Assembly (NCBI GenBank): GCA_030549495.1
Contig: JAUIRK010000884.1
Span: forward strand, 186,001 to 250,000
Direction: 5' to 3'
Length of the DNA stretch: 64,000 bases
Origin: Nectonema munidae
Taxonomy: Eukaryota > Nematomorpha > Nectonematoida > Nectonematidae
Position numbers and translations under genes: made by a program. Positions 26,001 to 35,289 of the stretch are shown one piece after another. The notes under the pieces were generated by a model. It was not told the origin of the DNA. It searched no databases and saw only the letters and a list, made by a program, of their open reading frames with translations. Positions within the stretch are counted from its first letter, which is position 1. The number at the start of each line of letters is the position of its first letter.

Positions 26001-29000
26001 CAACCTCTTTGAGGGGTGGGTAAATATTTACTTAGAAACATAAAATTTCGCGCAGATTATTTTTTTCTATAGGAGACACGATTTCACTAGTGTACGTTAT
26101 AAAAATAAAGCTTTTACTTTTCCTAATGTACACCTATTCTTAACAAAAAACAATAGTAAGTAAAGAAGTACAGTACAGTATCAATGGCGTATACGTAAGC
26201 AATACAAGCCTACTGTACAAATACATGCCTAGCAAAATGTCTACTAAAGCGGGTTTCGTTTAACGACGAAATCACTTAACGACGTGGTTTACAGGACGTA
26301 ACCCTGTCGTTAAGTGAGGACCACTGTACTAAAACAATATGTACTGTACACCTTGAAGTGAAGAAGTTTTTATCCTTGATAAATTAGAGGAATAAAAAAC
26401 TAGAAGGCAGTAGTCGATTTAATGAGCGCTTGTAAAGCTTGCCCACTTTGATGTGATGATGGAAGATGTAAGAAATTCACAAGAATACCATGTAAGAGTA
26501 AATAATAGGGTTTGTCTATTATATTTTTTGATTCTGTGATTCAAATGTGTTCCGAGAGGGCAGATGCCACCTTTGCCCCTCCCTTGTTGCGCACCTGCTC
26601 AGATATATGCTATTAGGTTAAGAAATAGGTGAACTTGGTTTAGACTAGGGTGTCCACCCCGGGATTCCTCGTCCTCGAGTCCCCGGGAAATCGTGAAATT
26701 TCAAAATCCTCGTCCTCGAAAAAAAATTTTAAATTTCCTCGGGGAATTTTTGTTTGAATTTTGTTAATTTCTTAAAACTTTTGACTAGTTTTCTTGATAA
26801 AAATAATTATTCGCACAAACATAAAAACTTAATTTTTTTGTTTATATCATAATTTTCAAAATATATTTTTCATTCAGATAAAAAAATGTTACTTCTTTGG
26901 TATGAAAGTCTTTGAATTTCTCTAGTTTAAAAAAAATTTTAGTAAAACTAAAAAACTTAAGGTTTTACTTTGATTGAAGTATAGATATAAAACTTTTGAA
27001 ATTATTTTTTGCATCGTTTAACAAAGAATTTTTTAAGTCTTCAATCTGATTATTTCAATTTTTTTTACTTTGAAGCTAAGCTATACATTTTTTAATGTTT
27101 CAATGAGAAATTTTTAAAATTTTAACTATAAATTAAAAAATATTTTTAAAATTAAAAAAAACAGTTTTGAATGATGAAACTTTGAACGCTCTAATTTTTC
27201 TTAGATATTTTTTTAAAACATAAATCTTTTATGCATTTAAATTTTTTTCAATAAAAATCTTATATGAGACTTTTAAATTTTTTTTTCTGAACAGTTTTTA
27301 CTGTAAAAAAATCGCTTTTTCTTCCCCAGGGAATCCCCGGGGAAATTTTCAAAAATTACGAGGTCCTCGTTCCCCGGGGAATGAAAAAAACATCTTAAAG
27401 TGGACACACTAGTTTAGGCTTTTTTTTGTCTTGACGATGCAAACTCATGAGAGTGGCTTTCATTTTTCATTATTTGAAATTGAAGTATAAAGCTACAACT
27501 AATTCTGCTATTTGTCTGAATGTAGTTCTTCAGTTTATAACATGGGTATGTTATTTGATATTAGGGAAATATGCTTTAACTCATTTCGAACGTAAAAATA
27601 TACTTGTTTTGGAAGACACATTATACAGAGATTTTTAAATGATTTTTAATTCCGATTGAAAGTGCATCCAAAAGTATGAGCGTATTACCAAACGGATAAA
27701 TAAATAATATTTCATAAAATCAATGAAATATTATAGATAATATTTCATTTCCTTCGCTAAAGCGTAATCCCGACTCAAGAGTGAGCGAAATGGCCAATAA
27801 AAAGTATGCACTTCAAATAAGATTGGATTCGCACCTGCACCAAACGAATCCTTCATCTCAATTAAAATCAAGGATAAACAAAAAATATTTCACCTGTACC
27901 AGGGATATTTTTTAAAGGAAATTTGAGCACAACTTTAAAGTTTTTCAGCGCCTCCAATCGGTATAAAACAGGCCACAAAAAGAGCCAATCAAGACGACAA
28001 AAGTGATTCATTAACAGCAAGCAACTTTCCTGAGCCAAACCTTCTTGAAAGGAGAGAGAAGAGTGAAGAAGTATCGTTCTGATTTGGAGACAGTATTCAA
28101 TCAATATCTAAACATGTGAATTAAAAATGTAATCCCCCTATTTCTCGAGGATGAAGAAAATTGATTAAATGGGGTCTCAAGAAACGAGAAAAATGGAGTG
28201 CATCGTAGACCTCAGTTTCAATAAAGTACACAAATCTAAAAACGTTCATACATTGAGGTGCCAACTATGCAATCATGTAACACGAACGAGATTTAGGAAT
28301 AGAACTTTCAAATCTTAGCACTTCAACGAGTTAAAGCCAAAATTGATGAAGGTATCACACTTTTCACACTTACATTAGAAAATAGAACCTCGAAAGTACC
28401 ACAGGACAGGGGACACATCCTCTCAATGTTATTTTTGGGGATGTTTTGAAACTTAAAAAATTTATTCCTTAAAGAAATGTTTAATTTTAAGAAGTATCAA
28501 AATATATTTAACAAAAATGAAAATAAATTTAAAAAAAAAGACACACCAATAGGAAGTGTAAACGTAGGCTGATGGAAAAGTATTCACAAAAAGCGCTTTT
28601 ATGAGAATAGGGAGCATAATTTTGCCAAAAATGACGAGGATGAGGTTGTTTAGCGAAAAATGAAAACAAGGAGGGGCCGAACGCGTTTCACCAAGTCGGA
28701 AATTTGAAAAAATGAACTTTGAACATTTCAGGGTGGTGGAGTCGGAGATTTTAAAGGGACAGGAGTCGCTATCTAATAAAATTTAGGAGTCCAAGTCGAA
28801 GTCAGAGTCCATTTTTTTAATTTAAATAAAGAAAATGTTTGAATCTTGTAAGGATATGGAGTAAGCCTTCTTTGGTCGAAGTAGGAAGCGAAGCGTTGGT
28901 CTTGAATTTATCAAGTTTTTAAGTGTTTGGAGTGGGAGTCCGATATTTTCCCTCCTATACACCAGCCCTGGAACATGCAATTATTCATTTTCATGAAAAG

Positions 29001-32000
29001 GAATGTATGCACAATACGTACATATTTTTGGTATATAGGAATAGACCTAAGCACTTTAAACCCGAATCATATACACCCGATCAAATTAAAACTTTGTGTT
29101 CAGGATGGCGATTCTTCATTCAATGTAAAAAAACTTCAGGGGGCTTGTTTTAAAAGAAACATGCTTCATATTTAGTATCCAAAGGACAAAAAAGGCAAAA
29201 TAATTTTTTCATAAATAACACAATTTAGCAACATTTTTTCAAGTTGCCGAGATAATTAAAAGATGCTTGTTACAAAAATGTCAATGATTTTTACTGTTTG
29301 GCTTAAGTTTTTGCAATTTTTTAATGAACATTTTTTCCAACTGACAAAAATATTTGGTAATTGAATGTAAATTAAAAGAGCAATTTTTTATTTAATTCAA
29401 GGAATAGAAAAATTACATGGAAAATTCCTTAAAAAAATGAAGGAAAGAACCAAAAATATTGCTACGTTCCAAAACGGGCTTTCTTAGATTTTCTTTTGTG
29501 CAACCTTTTTGGGTAGTCCGGCTGAAGACACCAAGAGTAATTAGCCCTCATGTGATTGTCCCAACTTCCCTGGTACCTTTCCTCCATGACTTATCCTGAT
29601 GGAATCTGTCTCCCTGGTCGTCACTCATGTCACCAACTGCGAGAAATTTATCCAGATGACTATAAAGATAGTTTAATTTTAGACTCATGTTAGCAACCAA
29701 TTTTTTAAAAGTTTCTAGCATATCTTGAACTAGATCTACATAATCGTAAAGAATTTAAACACGCAAATAATTTTTTATTATGCAGTAGAACCCACTTCAA
29801 ACTCTTAATAGAACTTGATAGCTTCCAATCTTCTGGTTTATACATCAATATTCCCATTTCTAAAAGGAGACTTTCAAAAAAACTAGGTAGTCTGACATCT
29901 GGGTTGAAGTAGGGAAGAAGGGCTGCTTCTCTTGTTAGATAAATTGATACTTTAATTTTTAGTTTTAAGCAGTTCTTTTTTAGCCTGCAAGCCAAAGGCT
30001 TAGATTTTTCTTTACTTAAAACAAGGTCTCCCATTGGAAAAACTTTTCTTGCTTTTTCAAACTTGTATTATATTCTTCTTGACTTTCATTGACAGAGCTA
30101 TCAAAGTTTTGATCATTAAATTCGCCAGCAGAAGAAAACAGGCGGTTTGGCACTTTAGGGATAGGAACTTCACAGCTATGAGGTACAAGTCGCAAGCTCA
30201 TTCTAAATCAGAAAAATTCCTTTTATATTTCTTGCACTTATTAAATCCTTTTACATCAACACAAAAAATAAAATGATTATGGTGCTTCTTTGCTTCACGC
30301 CACACCATTTAAAAATCGCACTGATTTTATCAAGTCAAATGATCTTATTTGTAATTCTGAGTACATCAACCTTCTAGCTCAGTGGTTTTCAAACTGGAGT
30401 CCGAGGTGCCACGAAGAAGTTCCATGGCGATCGAGAAGGGGGCGGCGAATGAATCGTTTTTCGCAAAATATTGCACCCATATTGAATCATTTGCCATTTT
30501 TGCCAATAAGTCACATTTAAAAAGAACAAAAAAGTTAGTCTTTAAATTGAGTACTATTTTTTCTTTTATTACTTTTCAGGCCTAATTTGTAGATGTGCAT
30601 TTTTCTTAACCCGTTAACGACCAGAATAATCAGACGATGACGATATCTAACATAAAGCAGATTTGTATTAAAAACCATTAATAAACGAGACGATTTAACT
30701 TTTGTAAAGTCCACATATGTCGACTGTGGTCGATAACCTGTTAATGGCTAAAAAAATGAAATATGACTCATGCTTAAAATTTGGTTTTACTGGATTAACA
30801 TCTGGTGGGGAAGAGGAACCTAAGTGTCTTTTGTTTTGTGAAATGTTAGCATCCACTTTTCTAAAGCCCATCAAGTGAAGCCTGCACTGGAAGTGAAGCA
30901 CTCGAGTTCAGTAAATATCACAAAGTGGACAAATCCACGTTTGATAACATTAGAAAGTTTTTGCAAAATATTAACTATGGTTTCGAAAGTTTCAAAAAAT
31001 ATTTATTGTCAAAAAGTCCCACAACATAGGAGAACAGTTGATGTTACCTTGCTGAAATGATATCCAATTGAATGTGCCAAGAAGTTCTGAAATTGTAAAG
31101 TTGGAGCATATCTTCTTGTCAAACGATATTGTTGGAAGGCTAATAGGAGAGATGTCTAATGACATAATATCAGAGATGGTTTTATTGAATCGGAATGAAA
31201 CAATGAATGCTGCAAACTTAGCTCAGCCTTGTGTTTATTTTTTGTTTTGCGAAACTCTTAGCAGTAGAACAACTCCAAGAGAAATATTTGACAACATGGA
31301 CAGTTTTTTACAACATATGGTATTAAGCTTGGAGTGTGTAACTGACCATGCTCTGGCAAATTTTTGTTCTAGTTTTCAGACTTTGATAAAGCCAAAATCT
31401 ACAGATATATTTGGTACCGAGTGCGATATTCATCACTAAGCTTTAATAATGAAAGCCATACCTGAAAAAAGTTGAAATTTACTTTACTCTTGTTTGTTTT
31501 CAGAGTTAGGTAAAAAAAATTATTTCGAATTTGAAAAACTATTGCTGAACTCAAGCGTGAGGTAGCTTTCCAAAGGAAAAGTATCGAAACAACTTTCTGC
31601 AAAGCAAACTAGACATGAATGTAAAATTTTCTGATGTTTCTTTTCGTATATTCCTATCCTTTTTAGTGAACATATTTGAATCTATGAATTCCCTTAACCT
31701 TGTGCCAATTACTCCATTGTAATAAAAAAAATTGACAGGTTTTGAAATGAAGGTGGAACATTCTTAGACAAGAAAAATTTTGCTAGATTTTCGAACATAT
31801 TTGTTGATGAAAATAAGATTTTGATCAATAAAGATGTCCTGGATGGCATAAAATACGATGTAGCATTCTGCCCAACAAGACTTCTTAATTAAAAAATAGT
31901 TCATTGATTTGATTAATGATTGAGGAGATACAAAACATGTTTTTGTGAAATATCTCATAGCTATTTTTTGATTGAAATGGGAGAGTCCTATGCTGATGTT

Positions 32001-35000
32001 GTAAAGATTGCTCTTTAGACAACTGGTTTAGACAAAGCAGATGCACATATCCCATTGAGTTTGATTGGAATATTGAGACAATTTTTAATAGACAATTGTG
32101 TCCATTTTTTAGTACAGTAGTTTATATGTTGATTTATTTTTTTTTAATGATATCCCGCGCTATTAAAAAATTTTAAAGAGATTACCATGACGAAATTTTT
32201 TACAAACTTTGTGAACCACTGTTCTATCTCAACAAGAGAACAAAATCCTTCATATATGATAGATCACTACTCATCGGATGAAATTAAGCCTTTGTCCCTC
32301 CTTATTGCTATTTACCATTTATTGAAAGCAATGGTCACAGTTGCCATTTCTATCGCTAGACATGCTATACTCTAACCTAGTAAAGGTTTTATACAAAGAC
32401 TAATCTTTGGAAATCTTTAGGGAAGAGAATTTTTGGTTGAGGCGATTCTGTATTTGGTCTTGGAAGGTTAAAAATCTCAGGTGGATTAATTACTCTCTAG
32501 TGAAAAGCATTGCATTGTTGCTTAAAATTATATTTTAAAATTTATAGCAACAAAGCTTTATCAAACTAGATTAGTAACACAGAACAACAACGAATTATCT
32601 TACATAATCTTTATATTCTACCTGCACATATATTCGGTTAGTAAAGTAAAATGTTTACAAAAATTTTAATCAAAGTGTGAAAACATTGCCAACTATTGAT
32701 TATTGAAAGCAATCTTGAAAAAAAACTGAAACATTAAATAAAACGAATATCTAAGGATAAAGATGCGATATATTTGATTTATGGAAGAAAGGCTTGATTG
32801 TTTAAATTAAATTTAGCAAATATAATAAGGGCATTTTCCTAACTTGGGTATTCTATTACATTAATTTAACTCTTTCATTCACAGTAATCAATACGGATAA
32901 ACATTTTAGCTTTAAATTATAAAGAAACTTTCTTATATAGTTATGCGCTATAAAGATATTTGACCAGCTCAAAAATATACGGGCTCTTGTCCAAATTACT
33001 AGCTACATTACTGCCTTTAATAGAATACAACTCAAATTTGCTTTTTTATATGAATGAAGTAAAAAAGTAATGAAAAAAATATTTTAAATATTCATTCTAA
33101 AGAAGAAAAGTAATGTCGAAAATCTACTCAGAAGACAAACAAGTCTAATAAATACAATAAAAAGATATATAATTCAGAAATTGTAATTATTGGGGGAAAG
33201 TTAGATTTACTCAATATTCACTTTGTCCCATTTAATTTCCTCATTTGATCTATTACAAAACCCAGCATTTTTCGTGAAATTTATGCCAATTAATCTGATA
33301 TATTTTAATCATGCATAATTTTCATCTCAATTTCATTCGAAAGTTTCTCAACCACAAAAAAATTATGCAAGCCTGGATGTGACTGTGTGGGCTTATGAAG
33401 TGTAATTGAGTAGGGGTGAATCAAATGTATTTATAATCGAATTTCTTAGATTCAGGAATAAAAGGATTTGTATTTATATTTAACTAATAGAAATCACTAT
33501 TGATTCAACATTTGTCTGAAGAAGACAAATTTTTGTCTAACGAGATGATTTACGAGTATATGAAGGGTATCTACAGATATGGAACATAGCAAAACTCCAT
33601 AACGGACTGTTAATATCAAAGGGACATCAGCCATTGCAGTTTTTACGAGAGCGGGTGATAATAAATTTTACACATTGAACTTGTTTCGATACATAAGACC
33701 ACAACAAGTGAAGAAAGATATGAAGCATGTTTTGCATGAGTATGATCTTGACTTGAGTAAAGTGCTTCATTACAAAACTTAAGTTGTTGAAGTCAGTTAA
33801 GATTTTATTCACTTTCCTACATGCAAATACACTGCGAATAATGAATCTATCATCGCTTTGCTAAATATGAAAAATGACTTTTTACTTTTTTAGCTTTTGA
33901 AAATAAGTTTGCATTATTTACGGCACCATTCACTTTTGAATTTTGATGCAGCAAAAGTAGAAAACTTGCAAATGGAACTGTAGGAAATGCACTCGGATTC
34001 TGAACTCAGAACAAAGTATCTTAACCCATTTAAGACCAAGAAAAGCAGACGACTTTAGTAATTCCTATTAAATTCCATGTAAAGTAGGAATTCGTCTGCG
34101 TTCCCTTTGGGAACATTGGTCGTAAATGGGTTAAAGATGGTATAGCTAGCTTTATTAAGTTTGATACAAAAATAATGTTAGTGCTCTTTGTGAATAGCTA
34201 TTTTCATGTATGCAAGTTACAAAAACTTCCCATAGAACAAGGCTGAAAGACCAATACTTGTCATCTCTAATCAAAGAAAAAACAACAATGGAATTTAAAA
34301 CAGTAATTCAAAAAATTATTAGTAAGAAAACATGTCCAAATTCAAGGTAAATCACGTTAAAATTATTAAATGCCTTTGTATTAAGATAAACCATCTGCAT
34401 GTTTACTTTCATTTCCATCTCATCTTATTTGTTACCAAAAAGTAATTTACTTTTATATTTTACTGTGACAATTCAAGATTCCACTTTTAAAGAAAAAAAA
34501 AATTTTTAACCTTTAGTTATTCTTTTTTAACATATTCGCATTTATACAATACTCTGCTTATTTTTTTAAATGAATATTTATATAACTTAAAGAAAACAAT
34601 TTTTATTTATGAGACACTGGTGTACTCTTGGGTCTAAAAGGGTTAACACACTAAATCTTTATACAGATAAACAAAAATATATATACATAAAACACCACGC
34701 AGACATTTATAACTAATTTTTGTTGTATGATTATCCGTTTTATTTAACGGAATTTATCCTAGAAAAAGCAGACGAAATTAGTAACTTGTTATAAAACTAC
34801 CTTAAAACAAATCTTTTACGTCAGTTATAACTGATGGAATGATTAAATAAATATATAGATATTTAAAAAAACTTATTTATATATATCCACATATACATAC
34901 ACACACATTTCTCCTGGTTCCAACAAAAGTTGCTCGGTCGCCGCTGGTATGCTGATAAAAGATATCTGCAAGTGGGGGCAAACAACAAGTGATTAAATAG

Positions 35001-35289
35001 GTAAATAATAAATATGAAATGATTTTATATAAATAAAATCTTATCCCTGAAATCGATAATATAATTTCACAAAAATATTATATTTGAAAAAGTAATTGTT
35101 AGATTTGATTCTTACAACAACGAAGACAAACCAGAGGTGAATAAAAAAATCTTGTATCTTTATATAAAGTTTTGTATTTATGAATAAAACGAATACAAAT
35201 GGAAAAAGAAAAAAAATAGAACCAAAGAATGACGAAAAAAATATTAGTGTAATAAAGACCGATCCTCTAATAGTTTTAAAAAGGATCAT
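13800..35289 (-). CDS. Lclat1: Lysocardiolipin acyltransferase 1-like (AGPAT family), six exons
   Basis: The gene is assembled from six exons: 35289-35116, 28107-27894, 20529-20417, 20347-20197, 17754-17413 and 14053-13800. Every intron has GT/AG ends and matching phase, giving 415 codons, about the length of the vertebrate protein (414). It encodes an N-terminal membrane segment, the acyltransferase motif I NHFCRLD (residues 92-98, NHx4D with His93 and Asp98), the motif GWAMQ, the FPEGT motif (171-175), RTTGFT, and two C-terminal membrane segments. The family transfers acyl groups from acyl-CoA to lysophospholipids (lysocardiolipin, lysophosphatidylinositol/glycerol) in ER or mitochondria-associated membranes. 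Introns are about 7.0, 7.4, 0.07, 2.4 and 3.4 kb and hold most of the mobile elements between 14 and 35 kb. No exon is disrupted and no premature stop is seen, so it looks functional. Confidence 0.93.
14268..14407. mobile_element. Possible short hAT MITE
   Basis: The right end (gcaatcctg, the inverse of CAGGATTGC) and the left sequence CAGGGTTATTGC could be paired ends. The interior carries GGAGTCAGAG / ATTCCGACTC repeats like those in the MITE at 28729-28970. No clear target duplication is seen. Confidence 0.35.
14515..15880 (+). mobile_element. Ty3/Gypsy-like retrotransposon fossil (pol remnant)
   Basis: On the plus strand this stretch shows, in the normal pol order, reverse transcriptase blocks (a VPISEED region, then a YLDD-type block near 14690), a RNase H block (near 15050-15200, with ENNYSAFESELLAY) and an integrase-core block (near 15510-15640). 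It lies in Lclat1 intron 5, antisense to the gene. It is broken in many places and clearly old. I do not see LTRs or gag. Confidence 0.75.
15881..17412. other. Lclat1 intron 5 remainder
   Basis: AT-rich sequence without recognisable genes or element ends. Confidence 0.5.
17413..17754 (-). CDS. Lclat1: Lclat1 exon 5
   Basis: The acceptor actttttgcactag opens MKMLDKLVDVMVVYPNSTFH (first codon split with exon 4) and leads into PTEQEELSAWCRNLWLEKDK, equivalent to PTSKEDLQLWCHKRWEEKEE in vertebrates. The part after LARVYG is an acidic, Ser-rich linker longer than I expect. The exon closes at CTG|GTAATC with one base of an Ala codon. The open frame upstream to 17932 and downstream to 17330 is intron read-through. 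Confidence 0.9.
17755..20196. other. Lclat1 intron 4
   Basis: A 2.4-kb intron with no recognisable mobile element. The plus-strand open frame at 18972-19235 (87 codons) starts MNSDLWRLQVQIFYNYLEAT. It has no homology that I recognise and is probably chance. Confidence 0.5.
20197..20347 (-). CDS. Lclat1: Lclat1 exon 4 (FPEGT motif)
   Basis: The exon starts VLLFPEGTDFTEKTHLKSEE and continues to NVRTTGFTHIFSTMQS plus one base, at a GTAAGATG donor. FPEGT is the phosphate/acyl-acceptor binding motif of the AGPAT family. The spacing from RTTGFT to the TVAYP-like motif in exon 5 equals that of the vertebrate protein after splicing. Confidence 0.94.
20417..20529 (-). CDS. Lclat1: Lclat1 exon 3
   Basis: The acceptor tgctgtttcttag leads to 37 whole codons beginning WAMQCIAFIFLKRDWKQDEE and ending AKNFK at a GTAAGA donor, phase 0. 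The IFLKRDWKQD block corresponds to the IFIHRKWKDD block of vertebrate LCLAT1. A 69-bp intron separates it from exon 4. Confidence 0.93.
20753..21086. mobile_element. hAT MITE in Lclat1 intron 2
   Basis: The 334-bp element has ends CAGGGTTTCTCAACC and the inverse of CAGTGCTTCTCAACC, the common hAT terminal-repeat type. GGGGTCCA(C/T) repeats lie inside both ends. The expected 8-bp duplication is not clear in the flanks, so it may be old. No coding potential. Confidence 0.75.
21845..21996. repeat. Imperfect long palindrome in the Tigger 5' region
   Basis: The left arm (about 21850-21903, containing GGGATGGGAGATGCTGCCTA) and the right arm (about 21938-21990, containing TAGGCAGCATCTCCCATCCC) are near-perfect inverse copies of about 50 bases around a spacer of about 35 bases. 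They probably mark the junction of the inversion that flipped the transposase N-terminus. Confidence 0.8.
22015..22490 (-). pseudogene. Tigger transposase N-terminal half (inverted)
   Basis: The minus strand reads SPAGSAPKKQRKAIDLDMKM, then IIEEYEGGKRVQAMASSYGF and STVSTIINDKNKI, the CENP-B-type helix-turn-helix. It continues through a second HTH-like part (FTIQSKALSIFNNLK) and then degrades. It faces away from the DDE half that begins within about 20 bases at 22497 on the plus strand. The two halves must originally have been co-linear. Confidence 0.82.
22497..23542 (+). pseudogene. Tigger transposase catalytic and C-terminal half
   Basis: From 22508 the plus strand encodes LPVYYRANAKAWMTQLLFED, then ILLLLDHAPGHP (second catalytic Asp), VVFLPKNTTSILQPMDQGAI (Tigger signature) and a helix with FWRDYNILKCIKHIDEAW. 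After one stop at 23033-23035, a shifted frame (23090-23542) continues with a Lys/Glu-rich coiled coil and an acidic tail. The first DDE aspartate region and the DNA-binding half are missing from this strand. The transposase is non-functional as it stands but fairly well preserved. Confidence 0.85.
23605..26130 (+). mobile_element. DNA transposon with uncharacterised DDE-like transposase, nested in Tigger
   Basis: The plus strand carries degraded fragments of one large protein: MTSTRGRETIFLVRFPSETD (24178), then PIVISGKNVEKFL and LCFDTTASNTGNQKGA (24826-25019), EEISVFLEEEIAKQQ, YHRARWMAKCIYCLKIYLFR (25190-25250), and RHLWYLSEDLAPLAFF (25453-25505). It ends with a block containing NDTAERAVALVTDF (about 25725-25770). 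I know this block order from many arthropod and cnidarian repeat-encoded proteins, which look hAT-like but whose superfamily I cannot name. A short inverted pair (TGTACATTAGG near 23608 and its inverse near 26125) may mark the ends. Several stops, shifts and an internal deletion after 25019 are visible. Confidence 0.6.
26646..27411. mobile_element. hAT-type MITE with target duplication
   Basis: The 766-bp element begins TAGGGTGTCCACCCCGGG and ends with the inverse of TAGTGTGTCCAC. Flanking 8-mers are GTTTAGAC (26638-26645) and GTTTAGGC (27412-27419), 7 of 8 identical. GC-rich subterminal blocks (CCCCGGGGAA, CCTCGTCCTCG) bracket a very AT-rich core with no coding capacity. Located in Lclat1 intron 2. 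Confidence 0.82.
27894..28107 (-). CDS. Lclat1: Lclat1 exon 2 (NHx4D catalytic motif)
   Basis: The acceptor ttcacatgtttag precedes ILIEYCLQIRT and then SCLLLMNHFCRLDWLFLW, which is the acyltransferase active-site block (His and Asp of NHx4D). The exon ends in IPGTG with one base of the Gly codon, at a GTGAAA donor. Joined to exon 3 it reads IPGTGWAMQ, as in the family (VPGFGWAMQ). Confidence 0.93.
28108..28728. other. Lclat1 intron 1, 3' part
   Basis: Plain intronic sequence next to the exon 2 acceptor. No element is recognised. Confidence 0.45.
28729..28970. mobile_element. Short hAT MITE
   Basis: The 242-bp element has ends CAGGGTGGTGGAGTCGGAG and the inverse of CAGGGCTGGTGTATAGGAG. Flanks GAACATTT (28721-28728) and GAACATGC (28971-28978) share 6 of 8 bases. 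The interior repeats GGAGTC / GAAGTCAGAGTC. Non-coding. Confidence 0.72.
29462..30201 (-). pseudogene. Fragment of uncharacterised repeat-encoded protein family (ERFHQDI-type)
   Basis: The minus strand encodes IPKVPNRLFSSAGEFNDQN (30160), then ACRLKKNCLKLKIKVSIYLT, a YKPEDWKLSSSIKSLKWVLL block (to 29770) and, after an internal deletion, SDDQGDRFHQD (about 29620) and MEERYQGSWDNHMRANYSW before a stop at 29464-29462. This order matches a protein family multiplied in many arthropod genomes and marked by (S/H)LD..SDEQGERFHQDI and MERRYQG blocks. I believe it is transposon-borne but cannot name the superfamily. The copy is degraded, deleted in the middle, and lies in Lclat1 intron 1. Confidence 0.6.
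30380..32221 (+). mobile_element. hAT transposon, ZBED5-like, with 8-bp target duplication
   Basis: The 1842-bp element starts CAGTGGTTTTCAAACT and ends with the inverse of CAGTGGTTCACAAAGT. It is flanked by TTCTAGCT (30372-30379) and TTCTATCT (32222-32229). Plus-strand coding remains resemble ZBED5/FAM200-type hAT transposases: FGFTGLTSGGEEEPKCLLFC (BED-adjacent, about 30778), then FLSNDIVGRLIGEMSNDI, FLFCETLSS and EIFDNMDSFLQ (31068-31439). The central and C-terminal catalytic parts are largely gone. It lies in Lclat1 intron 1 and holds a younger MITE at 30610-30740. Confidence 0.8.
30610..30740. mobile_element. piggyBac-type MITE with TTAA duplication
   Basis: The 131-bp insert lies between TTAA (30606-30609) and TTAA (30741-30744). 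Ends are CCCGTTAACGACC and the inverse of CAGGTTATCGACC. It is a close relative, in reverse orientation, of the copy at 6172-6287. It interrupts the 5' part of the ZBED5-like hAT. Confidence 0.82.
32230..34020. other. Lclat1 intron 1, unassigned
   Basis: AT-rich DNA. No gene or complete element could be supported, and the short frames near 33630-33810 look like chance. Confidence 0.4.
34025..34130. mobile_element. piggyBac-type MITE, perfect TTAA duplication
   Basis: The 106-bp element has TTAA on both sides (34021-34024 and 34131-34134). It begins CCCATTTAAGACCAAG and ends with the inverse of CCCATTTACGACCAAT. AGCAGACGA and its inverse TCGTCTGC lie inside each end, so most of the element can fold on itself. 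Lies in Lclat1 intron 1. Confidence 0.86.
34510..34642. mobile_element. Probable piggyBac-type MITE
   Basis: TTAA flanks at 34506-34509 and 34643-34646 bracket 133 bp. The right end inverted reads CCCTTTTAGACCCAAGAG. The left end, CCTTTAGTTATTC, is a poor match. A further AGCAGACGA block at about 34775 suggests a third, truncated copy alongside. Confidence 0.5.
35116..35289 (-). CDS. Lclat1: Lclat1 exon 1 (start codon, first membrane segment)
   Basis: ATG at 35289 opens 58 codons, starting MILFKTIRGSVFITLIFFSS and continuing FFGSIFFLFPFVFVLF, a hydrophobic anchor. The family has the near-identical GSFFGSIF and a PF/P turn at the same place. The exon ends in phase 0 at GTT|GTAAGA. The start is chosen because it places the protein start within a few residues of the vertebrate homologue. 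Confidence 0.88.

Larger units (their letters stand above)
21748..26326. mobile_element. Rearranged Tigger/pogo transposon with nested insertion
   Basis: The ends match as inverted repeats: the right end reads, inverted, CAGTGGTCCTCACTTAACGA, and the left end is TAGTATTCTTCGCTTAACGA. A TA follows the right end, as expected for Tc1/mariner-pogo elements. Inside, the DNA-binding half is inverted relative to the catalytic half, a palindrome lies near the left end, and about 2.5 kb of a different DNA transposon splits the 3' untranslated part. The whole composite sits in Lclat1 intron 2. Confidence 0.8.

Noticed and set aside
31764-32375. Further exons or transposase parts around 31.8-32.4 kb
   Set aside because: Short frames on both strands without homology; the hAT element boundary at 32221 cuts across one of them.
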